From Macrobrachium rosenbergii (Eukaryota; Arthropoda; Malacostraca; Decapoda; Palaemonidae): a stretch of DNA of 64,000 nt. The DNA is taken from assembly GCF_040412425.1 (NCBI RefSeq), contig NC_089783.1:39394125-39458124 (forward strand), written 5' to 3'. Below the pieces are notes generated by a model. The model was not told the origin of the DNA, did not search any database, and was given only the letters and a program-made list of their open reading frames with translations. A program made the translations under genes and the position numbers. Of this stretch, positions 43,736 to 56,310 are shown piece by piece. How positions within the stretch are numbered: the first letter of the stretch is position 1; the number at the start of each line of letters is the position of its first letter.

Positions 43736-43774
43736 TTGATTTGAAAGCACGAAAATGTAAAAATGTGATGATTA

Positions 43775-43778
<4 letters not shown>

Positions 43779-43847
<69 letters not shown>
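43779..43847. repeat. (GA)n microsatellite
   Basis: About 34 GA units with one GG interruption. Confidence 0.97.
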
Positions 43848-43854
43848 ATGAACA

Positions 43855-43925
43855 CATGAGCACGTGTTTCACAGAAATAAATTTTTGACACATCGGGATT
43901 GAACCCCAGAGTCTCTTGAATGATC
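43855..43925 (-). repeat. tRNA-SINE fragment
   Basis: CACGTGTTTCACAGAAATAA, then ATCGGGATTGAACCCCAGAG matches the left arm of the 39.3-kb SINE pair with changes, including a decayed B-box (GGGGTTCAATCCC on the minus strand). Confidence 0.7.
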
Positions 43926-44040
43926 CAGAAAGGTCATAAAAGAAGTTGGAACGTAAGTACTTCTGTGTCTGAGATTTTTTTCCTGGTCAGGCAGCCGCGT
44001 AACATACCTCATTAACTCTTCGATTTTTTAGATGCACTGA

Positions 44041-44346
44041 ATTGAACTAAATATAGAATTTAGGCCAAAGGCCAAGCACTGGGACCAATGAAGTCATTCA
44101 GCGCTGAAACGGAAATTGACATTAAAAGGTTTGAAAGGTGTAACAGGAGGAAAACCTCGCTGTCGCACTTTGAAACAGTTGTTGGGAATGGGTAGACAGT
44201 AAGATGGAAGAAAGAGGATATGAAAGGAGGTACTGTAAATGGGACGAAAGGGGTTGCAGCTAGGGGCCGAAGGCACGCTGCAAAGAACCTTAAGTAATGC
44301 CTACAGTGCACCGCATGAGGTCCAGTGAAGGCACTAACCCCCTACG
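44041..44346 (-). repeat. Family B SINE-like element
   Basis: Full reverse copy: GAATTTAGGCCAAAGGCCAA, CAGCGCTGAAAC, the purine-rich middle, GGGGCCGAAGGCACGCTGCA, AACCTTAAGTAATGCCTACA and the decayed terminal hairpin GTGCACCGCATGAGGTCCAG. No obvious target-site duplication. Confidence 0.85.
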
Positions 44347-44466
44347 TAATGAAAACGTTTCTCGAAAATATACATTTATCACCATCCTTTGTCACGAAAA
44401 AAGTGTATTATCAACTCAGAAATTTTATGATAATCAATGAATGACTTACCATAACAGGGAAAAGTA

Positions 44467-44500
<34 letters not shown>

Positions 44501-45126
44501 TGAAGCCCTGAAGTAATTTTATGCTGTAAAAGTTTTTTTTAAACCGAATTTATCACCGATATATGTGTGTGCTGATTTATCGAAAGATTTTGCTCCTCAA
44601 AGGATTTACTAATAAGTAAAATGACTTGTGTGCGAACTCAAGCCTTTGAATATATTATGGCGACTGGAGGGAAGTTCAGCATAATGTATATTCAAACGAA
44701 AAAATAGTGCATTAGTACAGTACAGCCAGGTATTTTCATTTACGGTGATAAAAAAAGTTAAAATAGGTTAGTGAACATCACACGCTAAAACAAACTAACC
44801 GAATACATTAATGAAAAAAAACTCTGGAAAGTCTTATACTTACACAACAAAAAAAAATAAGTCTAGAATTTGAGATTAAACACTGAAAAAAAAAGAGGAA
44901 CGTCTAACAAGAAAAGATGCTCCCAGCCATAATTTCTCGGCGTCCTTTCAGGAAACTTACGGCCGCAAATATTTGACCGCTCTCTCCTTTGAACCTTCTC
45001 TTATCTTGCCAAACCGACATTGCCTTTAAACCTGCATTGTCGTCCGGAAAATATTGTAGCGTTACTCATGTGAAATTAGCAGACGAACCATTTTGAACCC
45101 TCTGCAAATTATGTACTCTGCCTCGG
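44347..45126. other. Unassigned DNA
   Basis: No gene recognised; A-run and short CA tract at 44467-44497. Confidence 0.4.

Positions 45127-45185
<59 letters not shown>
45127..45185. repeat. (GA)n microsatellite
   Basis: About 29 GA units. Confidence 0.97.
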
Positions 45186-45190
<5 letters not shown>

Positions 45191-45455
45191 TACTGAATGA
45201 GCTCGTGATAGAACAATGCGTTAACATTTTTTCATACAATTATAATTTTCTTTGTTTTTTAGTTTCAAATGGTTCATCTCTGACGTTCGTCTAGAAAAAT
45301 CTTTGTAACACGAAAATACTGCTTTCACTGGTTGTTGTTTAATTTTTTTTATTTTGCATATTCTAGCGTGAAAAACATGGCGATAAACGCCTCGTAATAT
45401 TTTCAACAAATCCAACTTCATTCTTGAAAGTTAACAGGAAATATCTTAATATTCA

Positions 45456-46282
<827 letters not shown>

Positions 46283-46313
46283 GAGAGACATACAGGCAGA
46301 GAGAGAGAGAGAG

Positions 46314-46867
46314 ATCTTCTCGAATTCATGTCCAGTGGAAGGCGCCGCTGTTAGCTTGAAAGAAAGAAGATCGCATAACGGCTGCATCCAGCCTTGACCC
46401 AACGACTCTTATAACACTAAAGAAGACCTATCCGTTAGTCTTGAAGAATCCTGCGGTATCTTTAATGACAAACAATTATTCTGTTTACTGAATGGCTTCT
46501 TCATTATGGGACTGAAATGCGTAGTCTTCTCTCATTTGTTATTATGGGGAATAATTCTATTACAGACCCAAATTACTGTAGTAGATAATGCGATAAGCAA
46601 AGCAGAATGAGATAGATGTTCTAGTTTCAATATCTTCATTGCCTGCACGTTCAGCCATCATAAAAATGTGGCGCTAAAGCATCCGATCTTTACGCCTCCC
46701 CTAAAATCTTATCTCTGAATTCGCCAAAAACTGAAAAACTACAGAAATAAAATTGAGTGTTCATTGGATGCAAGATACAAATGGTTCCATTTTCTTATTA
46801 CTTTATCACAGTAATAATTCTGGAGGGTGATAAAAATCTGGCAGTGTCATCTCAAGATTATATATAA

Positions 46868-46870
<3 letters not shown>
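46314..46870. other. Unassigned DNA
   Basis: No recognisable gene or repeat. Confidence 0.4.
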
Positions 46871-47086
<216 letters not shown>

Positions 47087-48221
47087 CGTAAAGAGAGGGT
47101 GTGATGACCACTTACTGGGTATCTCCATTTCAAGTAAGGCTACTGTCCTGTAACTAGGTTCATTGTAGATTTATTCTTTATTTATGTATCCCGGCCTTTG
47201 CCTCTTAATAAAGGGTTCAATTTATTGTGGCGTTTAGTCTTGGTTTTCGTTGCCTTACGGATGCTGCTTCTGACATCATGCCTCTGGTTAGCAAATTCCT
47301 GAGATGTATGCTAGCATTGCACCAGCCCCAATTTTTTCCCTTGCCCCTAAGTTATGTTGGTTAGGTTAGGTTAGATCAGACATTTCGGTCATTTGGGTGT
47401 TGGAAACATGATGAGACGATTTTCAATAAAATTCTATGGTTAGTTTTTAAGATTTGGAGTCCTGCTTTTTTCTAAGAAAGGTCTCGGTACTCGGTTACAT
47501 CTCGGTTAAAAATGCCTCCGGTTTCCGTTTCCAATTAACTTTGTCGCATTCATGAATTTGCACCTTGTGGTGGCGTCAGTATGAGTCTCCCCTAGCAAGT
47601 AAAGAGTCTTGTTTTATTGCCTATATTTTGCACAGTTACTTTGTTGGCCTTGACGTGGCACACCACAATACGTAGTTTTTTTGTGTATGACTGCCAAGTA
47701 GATACTATAAATTTGCCCTTTTAATTGTTTAGGTAACACGAAATCTTTAAAAATTACCAATATTTTTCATTCTTTGTATTTTCCTATCATAAACATACCC
47801 ATTTTTGCATCCGCTTGCTAGCTTTGTTTAAAAATTACTAAACGAGACGCCGTTAAACAATTGTTATCATATGTTTTTATTTAGCTTGCTTTTTTTTTGT
47901 CTGTCTGTCAGGGTCAAATCCTGTAACTCAATTTTCGACCTGTTCCCTTCGTCTGATGGACTTGAAATCCTGAATGGTTACTCAGTCCCAGTGACAACAC
48001 AACCTTACATGATCAGTAGGTTACTAGTGACCTCTAGTGACCCTACAGTGACCTCTCCCAGTATCTCAGGATTTGTATGAAACTCCTCGGATTTTTCATA
48101 CCTTCTTTGAATCGGTAGACTGAGTTAATAACTCTACGGATTTTTCAAACCTTCTTTAGCTACGATCATAAATCGACTACAATTTTTGTCAAAACTAAAA
48201 AGTATAAAATAAAAACATATA
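47087..48221. other. Unassigned DNA
   Basis: No gene recognised. Minor features are GGTTAGGTTAGGTTAG at 47360-47375 and short GTGACC direct repeats at 48027-48056. Confidence 0.4.
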
Positions 48222-48510
48222 CAAAAAATTTTAAAACACGCTTTTATTAAAATGCACTAACAAGTAAAAAATAATTTTTTGAAACACCAGGATTTTCTTA
48301 CAATTAATCCATGTCTACAAAAATAAAAGCATCTGCACCAAACTAATATATTTCTTTTCTTGTCGCATTTCCTTCCATATTTGGGGGCCTACGCTTTTAT
48401 TTTTGTAGACATGACTAATCGTAAGAAAATCCCGGTCTCAAAAATTATTTTTTTTCTTTTTAGTGCATTGTAATAAAAGCGTGTTTTAAAAATAATTTAT
48501 ATATTTTTTT
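48222..48510. repeat. Snapback element, ~110-bp inverted arms
   Basis: Left arm 48222-48330 pairs with 48393-48510 around a loop of about 60 bp. Landmarks are AAAACACGCTTTTATT / AATAAAAGCGTGTTTT and ATGTCTACAAAAATAAAAGC / GCTTTTATTTTTGTAGACAT. No coding frame. Confidence 0.88.
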
Positions 48511-49516
48511 TCTAGTCCACGCCACTTTATGCATTTCGAAAGGCATTCAAATAAAATATTCGTCAGCTCTCTTGAACCTAAATGGAAACACGTTTTCTCG
48601 CTTTAGTTACATCAATATGAAAATGAAAACATTTATTGAGGAATTCGGTTCCTGCACCTGAAAATATTTCATTGATCAGGTCCATCGGAGGCTGCGGTAT
48701 TCAGGCATTAAATGATTCACGTTGGAAGCGTGCGAGAATATATCTACCATATACCAAGAAAAAATGTATATTTAAATTCTTTATACCTAATCATTTTTCT
48801 TACTTTTAAAGGGTATTAGCGATGCGGTAGTGTGGGTCAGGAATTTATGAAGATTTTAAAAGGTATTTAATAAATATCGAGTCTAAAAGTTACAGGGAAA
48901 CTACTGAATAATTTTCTGTTTTAATTTCTGGGATATCTTATTTGTTCTTTTATAAATGCAGAGGTATGCGGGTGTTTCATATGTATATTTCAAAAAATAT
49001 AAAATTTCATACTTCATATAGGTTTTGCGACAAATTTTTTCTTCACATATGAGCACATTTCCGAATGATCTCATCTTTAACTTGGAAAAAAAAAAAAAAA
49101 ATAAAAGTCGTTTCGATACTCTAGAAATTTAGTCGGCATGAAGACTTGAATCTATTATTTTTCATTAGCTGACTATGTTAAACGGAAGAAGGCACTGTTC
49201 ATGATTTTATATCTTTGCACTAAATCCATGTTATAACCGCACTGACAAAAATTATTTGTTGAACTCTGTTACATGCGAAAACCTTCACATTTTTCATTTT
49301 TCAGAATTAAGAAATCAGGTTTCCCGGGCAAACTCTGATTTGTAACATTTTTAAGAAAGTTTTTCACATTAGAGAGCAAAATGGAATTCAGGTGCCTTCG
49401 TCTGCAGCAGCAGTCGACATATTCAATGGAAGTACGACTCTGGACATTTGAAAAATTGAAAAAAAAAAAAAAAATTACATTACGTGTATTGCTGTACTTT
49501 AGAAATGCAACCTGTG

Positions 49517-49518
<2 letters not shown>
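48511..49518. other. Unassigned DNA
   Basis: No recognisable gene or repeat; A-run at 49086-49101. Confidence 0.4.

Positions 49519-49586
<68 letters not shown>
49519..49586. repeat. (TA)n microsatellite
   Basis: About 33 TA units. Confidence 0.97.
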
Positions 49587-49590
<4 letters not shown>

Positions 49591-49636
49591 AACTGATTCA
49601 TATTATAAACGTCATGGATATATAAATAAATAAATA

Positions 49637-50817
49637 TCTTATAAATAATGTATAATGATTCATAAGTTTGTAAGCATTTTGTCACGTTGTGCGCTATAGA
49701 AATCCGAACCGCTTGACCGATCTAGGCAAAATTTGGCACATGGCCATCATTTGACCCAACTTAGATAATAGTGTAGGTTTTAAACCCGTACCCCCTTCCC
49801 CTCCCCCCATCCCCCTTCACTTTGTAGCTTATGGTAAATCTACTCTACGGGTGTATCATACCTCATTTCATGTACTCGAGACCGTGCAAATATATTATTG
49901 AAAATGCTTTTCAGTCACCACAGTAATAACTGGATAAAAGGGACAGACAACACAGTAATATCTGGATGAAAGTGACAGACACCACAGTAATACCTGGATA
50001 TAGAGGACAGACAGCACAGAAATAACTGGATAACAGGGACAGTCACCACAGTAGTACCTGGATAAAAGGGACAGACAGGACAGTAATACCTAGATAAAAG
50101 GGCAGTCACTAAAATAATACCTGAATAAAAGGGACAATTACCACAGTAAAACCTGGATAAAAGGGACAATTACCCCAGTAAACCTGGATAAAAGGGACAG
50201 GCGGAACAGTAATATCTGGATAATAGGGATAGACATACAGTAACACCTAGTTAAAGGGGACAGACGGTACAGTAATAACTGGTTAAAGGGGACAGACAGT
50301 ACAGTAATATCTGCATAAAAGGGACAGTCACCACAGTAATACCCGGATAAAAGGGACGGACAGTACAGTAATTCCTATTTAAAGGTGTCAGACGGTACAG
50401 TAATACATGGATAAAAGGGACAGTCACCACAGTAATTTCTGTATAAAAGGGAGAATCATCACAGTAATATCTGGATAAAAGGGACAGACAGCACAGTAAT
50501 ACATGGATAAAAGGAACAGTTGTCATAGTAATACCTGGAGAAAAGGGACAGACAGTACAGTAATAGGACAGACAGCACAGTAACATCTGGATAAAAGGGA
50601 CAGTCACCACAGTAATGCCTGTCAGTTCACACATGACTGTTCGAAGGGTGAACGTTCGCATCGGAATGTCAACACAAACTCCTCCCCCTCTTCCCTCTCC
50701 CTCCCTTTCCCTTTCCATCTCCCCCTTCCCTATTTCCCTCCCTTATCCCTGTTCCCTCCCCCTACACATAGACTGTCCTTCAGAATTTTCCCCGGCAGTG
50801 CCGGGTTGGTCAGCTAG
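49637..50817 (+). mobile_element. Non-autonomous Helitron-like element 3
   Basis: The 3' end is CCCCGGCAGTGCCGGGTTGG followed by TCAGCTAG and then T: a perfect CCCGGCA/TGCCGGG hairpin 7 bases before CTAG, a Helitron hallmark. The 5' boundary is uncertain; TC at 49637 is the best candidate. It shares TATCATACCTCATTTCA with element 1 (24.7 kb). The interior is dominated by a 32-bp minisatellite and a CT/CCC-rich stretch (50680-50760). No coding. Confidence 0.6.
49917..50621. repeat. 32-bp minisatellite, ~22 units
   Basis: Tandem units of the form CACAGTAATAACTGGATAAA followed by AGGGACAGACAA. About 22 copies with 5-25% divergence and one shortened unit (about 50553-50572). It lies wholly inside the Helitron-like element. 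The long minus-strand frames here are translations of it. Confidence 0.95.
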
Positions 50818-50847
50818 TATATTATATATACATATATATATATATAT

Positions 50848-50902
<55 letters not shown>
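50818..50902. repeat. (TA)n array
   Basis: TA with CATA interruptions, starting directly after the Helitron-like 3' end. Confidence 0.96.
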
Positions 50903-50906
<4 letters not shown>

Positions 50907-51232
50907 ATACATGAAGCATAACAAGGATATTATGATTATCCAAAAACAAAGACAAGTAAAGGAAAACAGTCATCAGTTGCCGTTGCATTTAGTCACAGGA
51001 CATAATAATACTAATACTACTGATACTTGTCTGTAACACTTCGCCTCACTAGTTCTCCCTCAGTTGATTTCATTACTTCTTTCATTTCATTATGATAAAT
51101 GATTAAGTTTTCGATTACATAAACACTACTTTTTTTTTTTAAAAAAGACGTTTTCTGGTGGTAATTGTTACCCGACTTTGACTTAAGTCTCTTCATAAAT
51201 CGTCATATTTATCGATGAAGAATACTTTATAT
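50903..51232. other. Unassigned DNA
   Basis: No recognisable gene or repeat. Confidence 0.4.
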
Positions 51233-51452
51233 TCCATTAGTATAGTGGTTAGTGCCGTGGGATGCCACTCAAATGTCGTAGGTTCGCGTCTCCCTCAGGG
51301 CGATGAAAAATCACTGATTCTGTATCATGATCAATTAGTGTTTCAGTGTGGGGTCTGCGGTGGGAGGATGAAACCAACATTCTTTAGAAGGTTCATTTTC
51401 AAGTCAATGGACCCTGTGTGCTTGTTCCACGTGAAAAGGTTTCATCTACTGA

Positions 51453-51514
<62 letters not shown>
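51233..51514 (+). repeat. Full-length tRNA-derived SINE with (AAT)n tail
   Basis: A-box region TAGTATAGTGGTTAGTGC (51238-51255) and B-box AGGTTCGCGTCTCC (51280-51293) resemble tRNA-Glu/Asp/Gly genes, but the acceptor stem does not close. It is followed by a body and the conserved 3' tail TTTTCAAGTCAATGGACCCT / GTTTCATCTACTGAA, then (AAT)n. This copy links the triplet tracts at 17.1, 42.8, 53.0 and 59.4 kb to one SINE family. Confidence 0.85.
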
Positions 51515-51516
<2 letters not shown>

Positions 51517-52148
51517 TGATTTCCAGTAACAGATAAAGCAAACAAATACGCCGATATTTCTCTTCAGAACTTAACTCAAATTCCATCCCTTTGCAAGAAG
51601 AAACATTATGTACCAGATACTAGTCTTTAAACTGGAATACCTTCCATCTCCTTTATGACATAATGAAAATATTACCGGCATGTAGATGGCATTAAATGCT
51701 GTTAAAGTCAGCGTTAAAGATCAAATTTTCTCTGTTATTTACTCCTGAGTTCCGCTGATTTTTCCCGGATAATAAAATTTTTAAGAAACCAGCAAAACTA
51801 CTCTCACTGTCCTAGCAAACTGAATGTCAAACATCAAACACTTGTCAGTAATGGAAAACGATTTTAGAAGCTTAATTACTGCGTGTACCTTGATTGGCAC
51901 TGATTGATTAGTCGCTCCCAAAGGAATAGTATCATTTTAACCAAAGGTTTTCACGGTTCAGGTGGATTTCTTATTCGGTGTACTTGAGTATTATTTAAAA
52001 TTTGCTTATTTTCTTATTTTTCGACTTATCAATCCATTACGAGTCCATAGGTAGGAATCGCTCTATTATACATGATGATTTATTTATAAATATATTAATA
52101 GTGAGATGTTAATATATATATATATATATATATATAAACTCACAAGCA

Positions 52149-52367
<219 letters not shown>

Positions 52368-52995
52368 TGCCTGTGAGTTTGGATGTGTACTTTTATGATT
52401 AACATCTCACCATTATTCTTTACAAAACATTATGTGTGAATAGAACGATTCGTACCTATGGACTCGTAATGGATTGATAAATCGAAAATAAGAAAATAAG
52501 CAAATTTTAAATAATACCCAAATATACCGAATAAGAAATCCACCTGAACCGTGAAAACATTTGGTTAAAATGATACTATTCCTTTGGGAGCGACTAATCA
52601 ATCAGTGCCAATCAAGGTACACGCAGTAATTAAGCTTCTAAAATCCTTTTCCATTACTGACAAGTGTTTGAAGTTTGACATTCAGTTTACTTGGACAGAG
52701 AGAATAATTTTGCTGGTTTCTTAAAAATTAGACTAACCAGAAAAAATCAGCGGAACTGAGGAGTAAATAACAGAGAGAAATTGATCATTAACGTTGACTT
52801 TAACAGCATTTAATGTCATTTACATGCTGGTAATATTTTCATTATATCATATATAAGAAGACGGAAGGCATTCCAGTTTAAAGACTAGTCTCTGATACAT
52901 AACATTTCTTCTTGCAAAGGGATGAAATTTGAGTCGGGTTCTCAAGAGAAAATATTGGCGTATTTGTTTGTTTTATCTATTAATGCAAATCAGTT

Positions 52996-53056
52996 ATTAT
53001 TATTGTTATTGTTATTGTTACTACTACTACTACTACTACTACTAATATTATTATTA

Positions 53057-53113
<57 letters not shown>

Positions 53114-53115
53114 GA
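52996..53115 (-). repeat. (TTA)/(TTG)/(CTA) triplet tract, SINE tail of right arm
   Basis: Mixed triplets (TTATTG, ACT, then ATT) followed by AGATGAAAG...CACGTGGAACACACAGGG, the inverted mate of the SINE tail at 51410-51514. Confidence 0.85.
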
Positions 53116-53235
53116 TGAAAGTTATTCACGTGGAACACACAGGGAAACCAACAAAAGAATTTACGGGAGACATAATGGTGCGGTAAGGATCAGTGGGTGT
53201 TCTTCAAAGGGGGAAAATATTTTCCATTGTAAAAG

Positions 53236-53238
<3 letters not shown>

Positions 53239-53328
<90 letters not shown>
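53239..53328. repeat. (TA)n(GA)n compound microsatellite
   Basis: TA to 53268, then about 30 GA units. Confidence 0.96.
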
Positions 53329-53331
<3 letters not shown>

Positions 53332-53519
53332 GGGAACACTGTTAGCGGAAAGCCATCAGAGAGTCGTCTAGAACTTCAAAGAGAAAACAATCATGAGTCT
53401 GAACATATGGAAATGCTAATGTTTCCTCTGGGCCGAGAAATGATTTATCCAGAAAGGATAACATTTATCCAGAAAGGATAACATTTTCCAACATTTACAG
53501 AAATCCGTGTACGACGTTG

Positions 53520-53850
53520 ATGGTTTTTCATCTGCAGAGAAAAAAAAGTTTTGATATTACGCTTACGTAGAATTGCGGTTTTTTTTTTTATTATTTTTTT
53601 TTTTAGTAGGATAGCATCAAGCTACAGGCGTTAATTTTCTTTATGGCTTTTTATCTGCCGACAAAATAAAAGATTTTTTATGTTCCGTTTATTCAGAATT
53701 GCGTTTTTTTGGTACGATAACATCAAGTTACAGACGTTAAATTTTGTTTATGGATTTTTATCTGCAGAGAAGATAAAATATTTTTGATGTTCCGTTTATA
53801 TAGAATTGCATTTTTTGGTACGACAACATCAAGTTACAGATATTAATGAG
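53520..53850. repeat. ~110-bp tandem repeat, 3 diverged units
   Basis: Units begin near 53520, 53640 and 53752. Shared blocks are TTTTTATCTGC(A/C)GA, TTCCGTTTAT, AGAATTGCGTTTTTT and ACATCAAGTTACAGACGTTA. Divergence is about 20% by eye. Confidence 0.85.
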
Positions 53851-54669
53851 TTGTGACAAAGGATAGAAAACTTTGTTTTTTAATTATATTTATCCTGAAC
53901 TAACTGTCGGTGCTATTTGCTATAAATGTGAGTCAGGCTAAGTATTTAATTGAAAATTCAACACCATGTCAAATTTTTTTTTATTCAACCTAGTGAGCCT
54001 TCTGCTTCTTTTTCTCTTTCACTCTTTTTATTAATTATAAAAAATTAATAAAAATGCAATATAGCCTACTTTCATGATAACAAAATTACCCGTGAAGCCA
54101 CTCTTCTACATTCGCATTCTGACATTTTTTTAATGGAATAAATAAATGCTCACATTCAAATCGCACAACCGTATCATGCATCCTCAACTTAATCAAATGT
54201 CTCTCTCTGGAGTTGTGAATGCAACAAAAAACAGTTTTTTCTAATGTAAAAAGTATATCCATTTATTGCAAGGCAATATTAATACTAATAGCATATCATT
54301 CCGTGTTTTTTTAATTCCAGTCGGCTATTAACTATTAGAGACATTTTCAATTTTAATTTTCAATTATAATTCATTCACGAATATTTGCGCGTTTGCTAGG
54401 TAGTTTTAGGCAACCAAAGTATAAAATTTGATTTTTAATCTTTCCCCAGTAACCAGGAAATTTTTTTTTTTTGAGGGCGGGGGAGCGAGATTACTGTATC
54501 CTTAGCTACCTTAGTTACTCCATTTTACTGTCCTGTAATACAGTGACCTTATCAGCCTCTAACGGTAATTTCATTACAATTAAAAAAAAAAAAGCAGTAG
54601 AACACAAGACTTGCGCTTTATTTTTATACTATCCTTATCAAAGTTGCTTGCATTACGGAATCTAATTTG
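53851..54669. other. Unassigned AT-rich DNA
   Basis: No recognisable gene or repeat. Confidence 0.4.
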
Positions 54670-54995
54670 ATATCTGTGTGTGTTCTCAAGGCCAAGAGGA
54701 AGAGAAGGTTTGCTCACCTCCCCCAAAATCCCTCAGGTAGGCGGAGCTTTGTCTACCTCCTTACTGCGTCAGCAGGTGAATTGCCGTAATGAGCAGGTGT
54801 ACCTCTAAAATACGTCATCGCCTACGTAGTCACCCCAGGTGGGAGGCGACTCCGCCCAATTGGGTAGAGACCTTGTCTCTCTTGGACTTGTGTGTTCTAA
54901 CGTTACAACCGAACTATCTAGCTATATATTTTTTATTCGTGGCAGTATAAATTGAGACTTGCAATAAAGAAATTAGTACACCGATTTGGAAGTAT
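54670..54995 (+). promoter_or_regulatory. Promoter-like or LTR-like GC-richer block
   Basis: Locally GC-rich. It contains CCGCCC (54852-54857) overlapping CCAAT (54856-54860), TATA-like sequences at 54922-54931 and GTATAAATT (54945-54953), and AATAAA at 54963-54968. The order GC/CAAT box, TATA, AATAAA within about 110 bp is as typical of a retroelement LTR as of a gene promoter. No downstream coding exon was found. Confidence 0.3.
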
Positions 54996-55714
54996 CTTCT
55001 ATTTTTTACTTTGTTTTTGACTTAAAGAGATATGAGTACTCATAACTAAAAAAGAAAAAAAAAATGGTGAAATTTCAACTGTCCTTCCAAATGAATGACA
55101 GAAATCAAACATAGCGGTTCAACTTCTGCATTTCGTTCGCCCGGAAATTATAAATTCGGTCATGTCCAACGGCCAGCCGATGATTTACTTATTCATGTTC
55201 ATCTCCTCTTAATGGGTCCTTACTCAAGCTCATAGAGCGAGAGTTCGCAATTCCTGTGAAAGCCCAGCAGCCATCCATCTTTACAAGATTACCAAAGTCG
55301 TGCGTTCCATCTTTCATCAAGCGACGTCAGTCGGAATCGTTCTGGGAATATTCCGGGAATATTCACACAAGTCCCGTTCGGGATATTTGCAGAGGGAATT
55401 CGTGGCATCCCACAATTTCCTCTTTAATATCCGGGGCATAGTCTTTAGTGGCAACGTAAAAGTTTTGGTTCATAGGCTTATTGGGATACATCATTTCATT
55501 CACTTTGCCACTTTATTTATTGTCTTTGACAACTCGTCTGTAATTTAGATAATTTGGTTTCTAAACCGATGACCTTTCTTTCATGCCTGGCTAATTTAGT
55601 GTCATTTCTTCCTTTGCTTGTTGTATTTATTTAAATTTTGGCTTCTTTGGTACAGTGAATAGTATATGTCTACGCACATGATGGTTTAAGAATTATTTAT
55701 TTATAACCATTTAC
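54996..55714. other. Unassigned low-copy DNA
   Basis: No gene recognised. Two overlapping plus frames (55256-55548) have no domain. Confidence 0.4.
55346..55364. promoter_or_regulatory. Near-palindrome with STAT/HSF-like half sites
   Basis: GAATATTCCGGGAATATTC holds two GAATATTC palindromes around CGG and a central TTCCGGGAA matching the STAT consensus TTCNNNGAA. The GAA/TTC spacing is one base off a perfect heat-shock element. Functional relevance is unproven. Confidence 0.25.
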
Positions 55715-55726
55715 GAGTCGTCATGA

Positions 55727-56021
55727 TTAATTGAATATAGAATTTAGGCCAAAGGCCAAGCACTGGGACCTATGAGGTCATTCAGCGCTGAAACGAAAAC
55801 TGATAGTAAAAGGTTTGAAAGGTGTAACAGGAAGAAAACCTCGCAGTTACGCTATGAATCAATTGTCTGGAGAGGGTGGAAAGTAAGATGGAAGAAAGGA
55901 GGTACAGTAAAAGGAACGAAAGGAGTTGCAGCTAGGGGCCGAAGGCACGCTGCAAAGAACACTAAGTAATGCCTACAGCGCACCGCACGAGGTGCACTGA
56001 CGGCACTACCCTCCTACGGGA
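55727..56021 (-). repeat. Family B SINE-like element with perfect 12-bp target-site duplication
   Basis: Complete reverse copy. GAGTCGTCATGA at 55715-55726 recurs exactly at 56022-56033, immediately outside the element, proving insertion of a defined unit. Signature blocks: GAATTTAGGCCAAAGGCCAA, GGTCATTCAGCGCTGAAACG and CACCGCACGAGGTGCACTG. A Lys/Arg-rich frame (55772-55969) is the repeat translated. Confidence 0.92.
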
Positions 56022-56197
56022 GAGTCGTCATGACGCTGGATATTAAATTATTGTTGTTATAACTTGAATTACTTTGACATGAAAGGCATACTAAGAACTG
56101 TATTCCGTTCTCATTAAGGAAAAAAGATTGAATCTTGTAAAGTACCAGTGCCACCTTGATACATCTGAAAATAATGCATCATTCTCAGAAGTTGGGA

Positions 56198-56201
<4 letters not shown>

Positions 56202-56288
<87 letters not shown>

Positions 56289-56310
56289 CATATATATACA
56301 TATACATATA
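56202..56310. repeat. (TA)n array with CATA/GTAT end
   Basis: TA to about 56284, then CATA-type repeats. Confidence 0.97.

Noticed and set aside
47355..47376. Interstitial arthropod telomere repeat (TTAGG)n
   Set aside because: Only about three imperfect units; too short to distinguish from chance.
50251..50718. 155-codon minus-strand Pro/Cys/Val-rich repeat protein
   Set aside because: It is the 32-bp minisatellite read on the reverse strand, with irregular unit length causing frame drift.
51238..51310. Authentic tRNA gene
   Set aside because: A- and B-box regions are present but the acceptor stem does not pair and the sequence continues into a SINE body and AAT tail.
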